From JAYTQQ01 sp043746635 (GTDB lineage Bacteria > Bdellovibrionota > Bdellovibrionia > Bdellovibrionales > JAMPXM01): a DNA stretch of 14,154 bases. The position numbers and the translations under genes are program-made. A model generated the notes under the pieces. That model was given only the letters and a program-made list of their open reading frames with translations. It was not told the DNA's origin and ran no database searches. Location: contig JAYTQQ010000177.1 of the NCBI GenBank assembly GCA_043746635.1, forward strand, positions 1 through 14,154, read 5' to 3'. Of this stretch, positions 1 to 5,693 are shown in pieces; within the stretch, counting starts at the first letter, position 1; every line of letters begins with the position of its first letter.

Positions 1-1
1 T

Positions 2-1645
2 ACGAATAATGTATTCGGTAGTCATTTGAGTGTAAGCAATACCGGAGCAACAGGCGGAACAGTAAATACTTATGGAAACTATATTTCGGTATCAGGGGAT
101 ACTGGCGGAACGAGTACAGCTTACGGAGTCTATTCAAGTGTTGGTGGTGCTACCAATAATTATGCAGGAGTGTTTTTAGGAGGCAACGTCGGTATTGGGA
201 CGACAAACCCCACCGCGAAGCTTAGTATTGTCGACGGAATTGCAACTGGCGTCGCTCCATCTCCGCTCACTGTTGTTGGCGGCACAAACAGCACCAGTTT
301 AGCAGCTGCTAACCCCGCAGGGGATATTGCACTTACGGCACCGAACGGCGGCGGTACAAACTTCAATGCTGGCGGTAACGTTATCCTTACTGGCGGTTAT
401 GGCACCCCTGGTGGATCAGTCAAGCTGAAGGGAGGGAGGTACCAATCAGCAACAGACAATGGCGCCTTGCTAACTTTAAGTGGCGGCTGGTCAATAACAT
501 CAGGGACAGTGACCCTCTCATCTGGAGTTCCTGATGGCGTTTCGTCAAATTCTGGAAATGTAAACATATCAACAAGCAACGCGTACTCGGGGTTCACTTC
601 AACCGCAGGCAGCATCAACATAATCTCGGGATCAGGAGCCTTCGCCGGAACTGGCGGGGCCGTCAATATTACAGCGGGTGGTGGCGGCGCAACAAATGTC
701 AACGGATCCAACGTTGTCATCGACGGCGGCCCGAAGGGTGGTGCCGGATCAGATGGTAATGTTATTTTGTCCGCAAGCCGCGGCAACGTCGGCATTGGAA
801 CAACGACACCCGGGTCCAAACTTGATGTAAACGGAAATGTGAGCGTCACGGGAGCTTTAACGACGACCAATACGATTACTCTCAACTCGACTTATCCTTC
901 ATCAATCTCCAACACGACAGTTACAGATTTGAATGCCTCGAGAAATTACCTGGCTTTACATAATGATGTGAGGACGGTTGGCACACTAGCCGTTAGTAGT
1001 TCCCAATGGGCAAATGATATCGGAACAGCCGCTCTATATGTCAACGGAAACGTCGGTATCGGCAATACGTCTCCCTCAAAACTGCTTCATGTTGGTAGCG
1101 CCGCAGTCGGTACTGGTGTTGCGGTTGCTAACTTCCAAAACGTCGACGGAACTTGCACTATTACACCGGCTTCATCTGGCTCTGGTATCGCTTGTTCTTC
1201 TGACGAGAGGCTGAAAGAAAATTTCGAAAATGTTACAGGTGCATTTGCCCTTGAACGCATTCTTCAACTTCAGGCTGTGACTTATAACTTCAAAACTTCT
1301 TCAATTGAAAATCGCAGAACTGGATATAAAGCCCAAGACGTTCAAAAAGTTGCGCCAGAATTTGTTCGTCAGAATGAAGATGGACTCCTGCAGGTGTACT
1401 ATGATGCCTTCATTCCTTGGATCACAGAGGCCATTAAAACGCTTCACAATAGTTTCAATGGCATTGAGCTTAATCAAGCCATCCAAGAACGCCGAATTGC
1501 TAATGTAGAGGCCTCTAAAGCCGATAAAGTGGAAGTTGAGACTAAGGTTCAGAAGCTAGAAACTGATAACGCAGCTAAAGATCAAAAAATTAAGCAACTC
1601 GAACTACGACTTGAGCGAATCGAAAAATCTCTCAACTCAAAATAA
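2..1645 (+). CDS. Fibre/adhesin-type repetitive surface protein with C-terminal S74 self-cleaving chaperone domain (5' partial)
   Basis: The reading frame is open to the left edge, so the start lies outside the window; the TTG at 26 is an internal codon. The visible part opens with about three 18-residue repeats of the type YGxYxSVSGxTGGT (nt 14-172). A glycine/asparagine-rich, probably beta-helical stretch follows, containing three GNVGIGxTxP modules (nt about 181-210, 784-813 and 1048-1077). The C-terminus matches the peptidase S74 (endosialidase-type intramolecular chaperone) family: SDERLKEN starts at nt 1199 and has the expected Ser (1199-1201) and Lys (1214-1216) five residues apart. 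GYKAQDVQKVAPEFV follows, and then a coiled-coil tail rich in E, K and L. In this family the domain helps a fibre trimerise and then cuts itself off just before the Ser. Cysteines at 1154 and 1193 flank the cut region. Phage tail fibres share the domain, but no phage genes lie nearby. In Bdellovibrio, long fibres of this kind are surface proteins thought to contact prey. The family call is firm; the host-contact role is inference. Confidence 0.85.
   Translation, partial: TNNVFGSHLSVSNTGATGGTVNTYGNYISVSGDTGGTSTAYGVYSSVGGATNNYAGVFLGGNVGIGTTNPTAKLSIVDGIATGVAPSPLTVVGGTNSTSLAAANPAGDIALTAPNGGGTNFNAGGNVILTGGYGTPGGSVKLKGGRYQSATDNGALLTLSGGWSITSGTVTLSSGVPDGVSSNSGNVNISTSNAYSGFTSTAGSINIISGSGAFAGTGGAVNITAGGGGATNVNGSNVVIDGGPKGGAGSDGNVILSASRGNVGIGTTTPGSKLDVNGNVSVTGALTTTNTITLNSTYPSSISNTTVTDLNASRNYLALHNDVRTVGTLAVSSSQWANDIGTAALYVNGNVGIGNTSPSKLLHVGSAAVGTGVAVANFQNVDGTCTITPASSGSGIACSSDERLKENFENVTGAFALERILQLQAVTYNFKTSSIENRRTGYKAQDVQKVAPEFVRQNEDGLLQVYYDAFIPWITEAIKTLHNSFNGIELNQAIQERRIANVEASKADKVEVETKVQKLETDNAAKDQKIKQLELRLERIEKSLNSK
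14..172 (+). repeat. About three 18-residue protein repeats in the fibre gene
   Basis: The translated stretch shows three successive units beginning FGSHLSVSNTGATGG, YGNYISVSGDTGG and YGVYSSVGGATN, spaced 17 to 18 residues apart. The array probably continues to the left of the window. Units like these usually build the shaft of trimeric fibres. Confidence 0.6.
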
Positions 1646-1962
1646 ACGCTACTTTCATCGTGCCTTTGTCGGTGTCCAATTTTTTCAATGTTATGGGCTC
1701 AGCCTTTGAATTTTCGTGAAAGAAAAATCAACAGCGTTGATGCAAGACGGGCCGACTCTCTCTTTTCTTTTTTTGGTGGGTTCTGTATTGCGAGTCTATT
1801 GGAGTACGGGAAATTTTTCGTTCAGATTACTCTGCCGGAATTGACGCGGAAAAAATTTAATTCCTGAGGTTTAAATAAATTCGCGCAAAGTTCTTGAGCG
1901 TGCGCAAGCGACAGCGACGAAATTAAAAAAATGGATACGCAAACTAAACTTCAAGCCACCCG
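1646..1962. other. Gene-free interval of about 317 bases
   Basis: No reading frame here has a credible start, ribosome binding site or recognisable protein sequence on either strand. The only structure seen is the short inverted repeat at 1727-1741. The interval probably contains the 3' UTR of the fibre gene and DNA left over from the decay of the neighbouring aldo/keto reductase locus. Confidence 0.6.
1727..1741 (-). terminator. Possible weak terminator for leftward transcription
   Basis: A perfect inverted repeat, ATCAAC-AGC-GTTGAT, is preceded on the plus strand by AGAAAA. On the minus strand it therefore reads as a 6-bp hairpin followed by TTTTCTTT. The stem is short and AT-rich, so termination would be weak at best. 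It lies about 220 bp downstream of the aldo/keto reductase remnant on that strand. Confidence 0.3.
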
Positions 1963-2332
1963 CTAACACGTTGACGCGATACCGAGCTCGCTTAGTCCAG
2001 TCACGTCTTCTTTCGAAAGTTCTAACTCTCCGGCGGCCAAGTCTTCACGAAGATGCGAAAGTGACGAAGTGCCAGGAACTAATAAAATATCTGGTGATCT
2101 TTGCAATAACCAGGCGAGTGCTATCTGCATCGGAGCAGCTTTCAATCGAGTCGCAACTGAAGAAAGTGCGGAGGATTGCAAAGATGTGAAACCTCGTAGC
2201 GGAAAAAACGCTATGAACGTAATTTTTTGTCGAGCGAGACTATCGATGAAACTATCGATGAAAGCAGATCATGAGCCCTTTCGGATAAGGATGAAGAGCT
2301 TCACCGAGAGATCGTACATAAAACTTCTCCTG
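1963..2332 (-). pseudogene. Decayed aldo/keto reductase with internal deletion
   Basis: Two pieces of an aldo/keto reductase can be read on the minus strand in different frames. The upstream piece (about 2323-2252) contains GEALHPYPKGLM, typical of the N-terminal third of AKR proteins just before a strand of the barrel, and then hits TAG. The downstream piece (open from 2268 to the TAG at 1963) contains FIAFFPLRGF, then MQIALAWLLQRSPDILLVPG and a TSSLSHLREDL block, the NADP-binding C-terminal end of the family. Roughly 60 N-terminal residues and some 130 middle residues of a normal protein of about 280 aa are missing. A tandem 12-bp duplication (2239-2262) sits at the deletion joint. The remnant begins right at the stop codon of the STAS/CheX-like gene, as if that region replaced its 5' half. 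No function is expected. Confidence 0.8.
2239..2262. repeat. 12-bp tandem duplication ACTATCGATGAA x2
   Basis: Two perfect adjacent copies lie exactly between the N-terminal-like and C-terminal-like parts of the aldo/keto reductase remnant. This fits a deletion or slippage scar. Confidence 0.85.
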
Positions 2333-2333
2333 T

Positions 2334-3158
2334 TCAAGATCGCTGAACTGCCAATGATAGATAGAAAGTACCCGCCGTACTTTCGAACGGTAGGATAATA
2401 ACGGGCGCCGTGGTCGTATACCTCATTCTCAATTTTTCACCGACCAAAATCGTCGGAAGAGCTTTATCGAGCGCGTAACCCTTTTGGCCGTTGAGAATTG
2501 TTTTAGCCTGTCCGAAAATAATATTAAGAAGTTCGGCCGCCGCATCTTCACATTCAGAATTAATTTCAGTATGGCGCTCACCTAACATATTTTCGTAAAT
2601 TTTCAAAAAAACTTTGGCCTTAAAACAAAGAGAGATCGAACCGTTGAAAGAAGGATTGTTGAGGCTGATGATTCCAGCGATTTCCATCGGGAGAAGCTCA
2701 TTCGATTGCTTTACGTAAGGTTTACCGGCAACCGCCTTAGTCTGCGCCTGAATTTCTAGTACGTTTTGCGTGGCTAAAATAAAAGGATTGATAAATTCAA
2801 CGTCGATGCTTGGTCTTGCGGCCGCTTTCACTTTTTGAATCGCTTCTTCGATTGTTTTTACGGGTTCAAAAACAGAAGACAATCCGTCTTGAGAAATTTG
2901 CGGAAGAAGTCTCGTCGACATATTCATGCAGAAAAGGCGTTTCGAATTCGCTTTGAGACCTTGGTTGAATAAAATAAAAGGACGGTAAGCATTCTGCTTC
3001 AATTCGAAAACATTTTTAAAATCAAGGATATGGATATTACTATCGACGATGAGCCAGGCTTTGACATAAATTTCGAGACTACCCGCGATTGATTCAACTT
3101 GCGTCGGGCAAGTGATGATGTGAATTCCATTTTTTTCTTCCGACACGAAATCTGACAT
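2334..3158 (-). CDS. STAS-like plus CheX-like phosphatase domain protein
   Basis: A 274-aa soluble protein. Residues 1-110 resemble a STAS domain in layout: ESIAGSLEIYVKAWLIVDSNIHILDFKNV, shown here as two parts, ESIAGSLEIY (22-31) and VKAWLIVDSNIHILDFKNV (32-50), with a strand ending in DFKNV as in anti-sigma-antagonist folds. Residues 155-274 match the CheX/CheC-type family: EIAGIISL (159-166), a strand FNGSISLCF (171-179), MLGE (191-194), then D205-x3-E209-x2-N212 followed by IIFGQAK, and PTILVG (235-240). In CheX the Glu and Asn of this helix remove phosphate from CheY-P, and both are present, so phosphatase activity is plausible. STAS domains usually bind partner proteins. A GAGG ribosome binding site lies about 6 nt before the ATG. 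There is no signal peptide, so it is cytoplasmic. No chemotaxis genes are adjacent, so its CheY-like partner is unknown. Confidence 0.7.
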   Translation of the reverse strand: MSDFVSEEKNGIHIITCPTQVESIAGSLEIYVKAWLIVDSNIHILDFKNVFELKQNAYRPFILFNQGLKANSKRLFCMNMSTRLLPQISQDGLSSVFEPVKTIEEAIQKVKAAARPSIDVEFINPFILATQNVLEIQAQTKAVAGKPYVKQSNELLPMEIAGIISLNNPSFNGSISLCFKAKVFLKIYENMLGERHTEINSECEDAAAELLNIIFGQAKTILNGQKGYALDKALPTILVGEKLRMRYTTTAPVIILPFESTAGTFYLSLAVQRS

Positions 3159-3252
3159 TGCTGCCTCAATACAAACTGTTTCTTTTTACTAGCTTCTTCT
3201 TAATAAGATCGGAAAAATAAAATAAAAACTCAACTAGGCTTAGCAAATGAAA

Positions 3253-3299
3253 GACATCTTAATGTTCATTTTGATGTCCCGAAGTTCTCTAATTTTGAT
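3253..3299 (+). promoter_or_regulatory. Candidate promoter with overlapping inverted repeat for the TonB-like gene
   Basis: TTGATG (3271-3276) and TTTGAT (3294-3299), separated by 17 bp, each match four of six bases of the sigma-70 -35 and -10 consensus. The -35 hexamer overlaps the right arm of the inverted repeat GACATC (3253-3258) / GATGTC (3273-3278), which could be an operator. This is a pattern match only. Confidence 0.3.
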
Positions 3300-3336
3300 A
3301 CAGACTCGTAAATTGAAAAAACTTCTCAGACGAAAG

Positions 3337-3356
3337 CTCAAAAATGTCATTTTGAG
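3337..3356. promoter_or_regulatory. Operator-like near-palindrome
   Basis: CTCAAAAATG-T-CATTTTGAG is an almost perfect palindrome, with one extra A in the left half. Its right half is part of the 11-mer CATTTTGAGAC that recurs upstream of galU. It could be a regulator binding site or an RNA hairpin in the leader. Confidence 0.4.
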
Positions 3357-3358
3357 AC
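3348..3358 (+). repeat. CATTTTGAGAC motif, copy 1
   Basis: First of three exact copies of this 11-mer in the window. It lies 84 bp upstream of the TonB-like ATG. The other copies are at 7078-7088 and 7155-7165, upstream of galU. Confidence 0.7.
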
Positions 3359-3383
3359 CGCTCCTGAGAGCGTAAGTGTCTCA
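3353..3383 (+). promoter_or_regulatory. Leader hairpin upstream of the TonB-like gene
   Basis: TGAGAC-C-GCTC pairs with GAGC...GTCTCA across a CTGA loop, giving a 4+6-bp stem with a bulge. It overlaps the preceding near-palindrome, so the two RNA folds would be mutually exclusive. The hairpin ends 59 nt before the chosen ATG. Confidence 0.4.
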
Positions 3384-3442
3384 GAAAGGACCTTAATTTG
3401 GCCTTATTTTTGTATTCTCTGGAGACAGGCAAAGAGGTGATT

Positions 3443-4609
3443 ATGTCTCCGAAAAATAAGTTACGATTTTTGGTCTGTTTTTTATTTTCGACATTGGCGC
3501 ATTCGAGCGTGCTGGTTGCCTCACTCTTTTTTTCTCAGCAGGTCGTTGAAGATCCTCAGGGTGCTACACTTAAAGAATCGGCCCAGTCTTTGATGATGCA
3601 AAATTCTCCGAAAGACCAAACGGTCGAACTCGTTGATATCAAGCAATCTCAATCAGCGATCCCTGATTCGGTTCAAGTTGCGGAGCTCGCCCGCACTTTG
3701 CCAAAAAAAAATTCGGCACAGAGAGAAATTTTGTTAGCCAAAAAAGATGACCCAACGGCCATCGAGATTAAAAAACAAGCGATGGCAATCGTTGCTGACG
3801 ACACTCCGACTCCGGAACCAACCCCAAAACCGGTTAATAAAAAAACTGTTAAGAAAATAGTGAAGGCGACTACGATGGTCAAAAAAGTTGCCAAAGTTGA
3901 TAAACCAAAAAAAACGATTCCTAAAAAAGAAGAGCCCGCCGTAGCAGCTCCAGCCGAAAAAGAAAAATCCGACACCGTCGTTGCCCAAAATGAAGAGCTC
4001 ACTCCGGTTAAAGATCATGTCGACGCTGAAGCGAGCGAAGAAGTTGCGGCTCCCGAAATGCAACCCGCTCCGGAACCAAAAAAACAGGCTTTTGTAAAAG
4101 CACTTCCGCTTGAAGAGATTCAACAAGAGACTCAGGAAGAGCCCACCGCCGCAACTATGGCAACTGGTAAAACCTTTTCACAGCAACAAGCGCCGAAAGA
4201 AATGGGCACACAAGAAGGACTTGGTGAATCAGGCGAAGCAAGCGGCCAAGGTAGTAGTGGAGCTTCTGCCGGTGGTGGGCCTCAAGGAATTCGCGATGGT
4301 GATAGTCTGAGCGAACTTGCAGGTAATATTCGCCCGCTCTATCCACTCGAAGATCGAAGAGCAAAACGTGAAGGAACCGCCGTATTTGTTGCGCGTATTA
4401 CCGCAGACGGAAAAGTAAAAGATATTAAGCTTGAAGGATCAGCGACACCTGCCATGAACGCGGTAGCGCAAAAGGCTTTTGCAAATTATCATTATAAAAC
4501 AGGACAAGAAGGTTGGGTTCGCAAGAAGTTCGTATTTAAGATTACGGGCGAAACCGAAGAAGCCACTGGCTTGAGACGAACATCGCAAAACAATGCGACG
4601 TCTTGGTAA
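3443..4609 (+). CDS. TonB-like energy transducer / periplasm-spanning protein
   Basis: A 388-aa protein. The ATG at 3443 was chosen because it follows AAAGAGGTGATT, a strong ribosome binding site. An in-frame TTG at 3398 with an AAAGGA upstream would add 15 residues. One N-terminal transmembrane helix (about residues 8-28, RFLVCFLFSTLAHSSVLVAS) is followed by a long Pro/Lys/Glu-rich linker (about 100-240) and a Gly/Ser-rich stretch (about 255-285). The C-terminal domain (about 293-372) fits the TonB C-terminal pattern: RPLYPLEDRRAKREGTA, a strand-dG-V pattern in ITADGKVKDIKLEG, then AVAQKAFANYHYK. TonB proteins sit in the inner membrane and use ExbB/ExbD to energise outer-membrane receptors. 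No exbB, exbD or receptor gene is adjacent, so this could instead be a gliding or transport accessory protein of the same fold. The gene converges on the next with only 2 bp between stops, leaving no room for a separate terminator. Confidence 0.75.
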   Translation: MSPKNKLRFLVCFLFSTLAHSSVLVASLFFSQQVVEDPQGATLKESAQSLMMQNSPKDQTVELVDIKQSQSAIPDSVQVAELARTLPKKNSAQREILLAKKDDPTAIEIKKQAMAIVADDTPTPEPTPKPVNKKTVKKIVKATTMVKKVAKVDKPKKTIPKKEEPAVAAPAEKEKSDTVVAQNEELTPVKDHVDAEASEEVAAPEMQPAPEPKKQAFVKALPLEEIQQETQEEPTAATMATGKTFSQQQAPKEMGTQEGLGESGEASGQGSSGASAGGGPQGIRDGDSLSELAGNIRPLYPLEDRRAKREGTAVFVARITADGKVKDIKLEGSATPAMNAVAQKAFANYHYKTGQEGWVRKKFVFKITGETEEATGLRRTSQNNATSW

Positions 4610-4611
4610 AA

Positions 4612-4743
4612 CTATTTATCTCCGAACAGGTCTTTTTGAGACTTCGTAGAACCCTTGGTGCGAAGAGCTGCTTTTCTTTTTGCTCCACGAGCTGCCACTT
4701 TGCGAGTGCGGATATTTTCAGTGCGTTTTGTCTTTGAAGCCAT
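4612..4743 (-). CDS. 43-aa highly basic small protein
   Basis: A complete short frame on the minus strand, starting MASKTKRTENIRTRKVAARG and ending KDLFGDK. Fifteen of 43 residues are Lys or Arg, with no hydrophobic stretch and no signal peptide. It is probably a cytoplasmic nucleic-acid- or ribosome-binding protein; that role is inferred from composition alone. The start is supported by AAGGGG seven bases before the ATG. It lies 31 bp after the outer-membrane protein gene on the same strand and is probably co-transcribed with it. The stop is 2 bp from the stop of the convergent TonB-like gene. I do not recognise the family; it is not ribosomal protein THX. Confidence 0.7.
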   Translation of the reverse strand: MASKTKRTENIRTRKVAARGAKRKAALRTKGSTKSQKDLFGDK

Positions 4744-4749
4744 GGTAAA

Positions 4750-4765
4750 CCCCTTTAGTAAGGGG
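4750..4765 (-). promoter_or_regulatory. Hairpin enclosing the ribosome binding site of the 43-aa gene
   Basis: On the minus strand the RNA reads CCCCUU-ACUA-AAGGGG, a perfect 6-bp stem with four G-C pairs and a 4-nt loop. The AAGGGG arm is the only Shine-Dalgarno sequence for the ATG at 4743, so the fold would block translation of the small basic protein. It lies in the 31-bp gap after the upstream gene's stop codon, so ribosomes finishing that gene could open it. Confidence 0.6.
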
Positions 4766-4774
4766 TGTTAGTTA

Positions 4775-5641
4775 TCAAAAGTGCAACCACAAGTCAACGA
4801 ATTGCCGGACACCCGTATCGATGAGGGTATCTTTCTGAAAAGTGTAGTCGACGCTGAGGCGAGGGCCCTTATAACCGAGGCCCAAGCTAAAAAGCTTCTC
4901 TTCAAAACCCACTTCATGCCATTGCCAACCGGCCCTGAGCGCGAAATCATTGCGAAAATAGGTCTCAATTCCGAGTTCGGTATTTAAACGGTGACCTTCA
5001 TTAAATTTGTCTGGTCTCACCACGTCTAGGCTGCAATCAAACAGACTCGCAAATTTATAAGTCGCGCCAACCGCCCAAGTCGGAATCGTCTGAAACTCTT
5101 GCGGAACGGCACTATCTCCACCGAGCATATCGTAGGCAACAAACGCGAACGCAAGTTCTTTTATTGGAGTAAACAAGGTGCCGAAATTGACGTTGTTTTG
5201 TGCGTACGAATGACCGGTATTATCGAGATAAGTTTCTCTGTGAATGGACAAGCCAAAACTGACGCTGTCGTTCGGAGCGTCGGCGACTCCTAATTGAAAA
5301 TCTTGTAGATTTGTTGAATATCCGCTTGAAGTCGTCACGCGCTTTTGTACGTACGAAAAATCACCCGGAAAAGCTTTGTCGGGACTGCCGTCGGCGAGCA
5401 TCGCCGCAAATTCATTGCTGGCACCGGCAACCGGGTGCTCGCCCCAATCCATACCGAGAGATCCGTAATAATTTTTGAGCTGTGAAAGCGTGGCGGGATT
5501 TAACAATGCAGACTCTCCGGCATTGTTACTAGCACGTCCCGAACCACCCATGGCTGCCGCAATCGGTCCGGTGTAGAATTGAGCGTGAGCAAAATTTTGA
5601 AAAAGTAGGGTCGAGAGAATGAAAAAGTATTTTTTTGGCAT
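4775..5641 (-). CDS. Outer-membrane beta-barrel protein (PorV/FadL-like fold)
   Basis: A 288-aa exported protein. A signal peptide MPKKYFFILSTLLFQNFAHA is followed by Gln, with AHA/Q as the likely cleavage site. The mature N-terminus, GPIAAAMGGSGRASNNAG followed by ALLNPATLS, is the pattern seen in FadL- and PorV-like barrels, where an AMGGxG...NPA segment forms a plug or hatch. The rest alternates short hydrophobic strands and polar turns (for example LAFAFVAYDML, TWAVGATYKF, FALRAGWQW, SVDYTF) and ends in Phe, as outer-membrane barrels do for BAM recognition. The substrate is unknown. It lies 52 bp downstream of the gene at 5694-6962 and upstream of the small basic protein. No clear ribosome binding site precedes the ATG, which sits in a possible hairpin. 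Confidence 0.75.
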   Translation of the reverse strand: MPKKYFFILSTLLFQNFAHAQFYTGPIAAAMGGSGRASNNAGESALLNPATLSQLKNYYGSLGMDWGEHPVAGASNEFAAMLADGSPDKAFPGDFSYVQKRVTTSSGYSTNLQDFQLGVADAPNDSVSFGLSIHRETYLDNTGHSYAQNNVNFGTLFTPIKELAFAFVAYDMLGGDSAVPQEFQTIPTWAVGATYKFASLFDCSLDVVRPDKFNEGHRLNTELGIETYFRNDFALRAGWQWHEVGFEEKLFSLGLGYKGPRLSVDYTFQKDTLIDTGVRQFVDLWLHF

Positions 5642-5657
5642 TTAGCAAAGCTATGCC
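5637..5657 (-). promoter_or_regulatory. Hairpin covering the start codon of the outer-membrane protein gene
   Basis: On the minus strand GGCAU-AGC-UUU-GCU-AA-AUGCC can form an 8-bp stem with a 2-nt bulge. The AUG start codon (5641-5639) lies inside the right arm. No strong Shine-Dalgarno sequence lies between it and the upstream stop, so initiation may depend on translation of the gene before it. Confidence 0.4.
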
Positions 5658-5693
5658 AACAACTTTCATCGGTCAAAGAATTCTAACGGGGTA

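Larger units (their letters stand above)
3159..3442. other. Divergent intergenic region of 284 bases, rich in inverted repeats
   Basis: This region lies between the divergent STAS/CheX-like and TonB-like genes and must hold both promoters. It contains GACATC/GATGTC (3253-3278), CTCAAAAATG-T-CATTTTGAG (3337-3356) and a hairpin at 3353-3383. No protein-coding frame was recognised, apart from an in-frame TTG alternative start for the TonB-like gene at 3398. Confidence 0.6.

Noticed and set aside
26..28. TTG as start of the fibre protein
   Set aside because: The frame is open to the left edge and the repeat pattern continues upstream of it.
397..885. 162-aa minus-strand frame inside the fibre gene
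   Set aside because: It is the Pro/Val-rich mirror of a Gly/Asn/Thr-rich coding strand, with no ribosome binding site or known motif.
1971..2398. Plus-strand frames at 1971-2189 and 2069-2398
   Set aside because: They are antisense to the aldo/keto reductase remnant and the end of the STAS/CheX-like gene, with no recognisable protein.
3398..3400. TTG start of the TonB-like gene
   Set aside because: It has an AAAGGA upstream, but the ATG at 3443 has a much stronger site (AAAGAGGTGATT) and gives a usual TonB N-terminus.
3734..4126. 130-aa Phe-rich minus-strand frame in the TonB-like gene
   Set aside because: The Phe/Ser-rich content is the antisense of AAA/GAA-rich linker codons.
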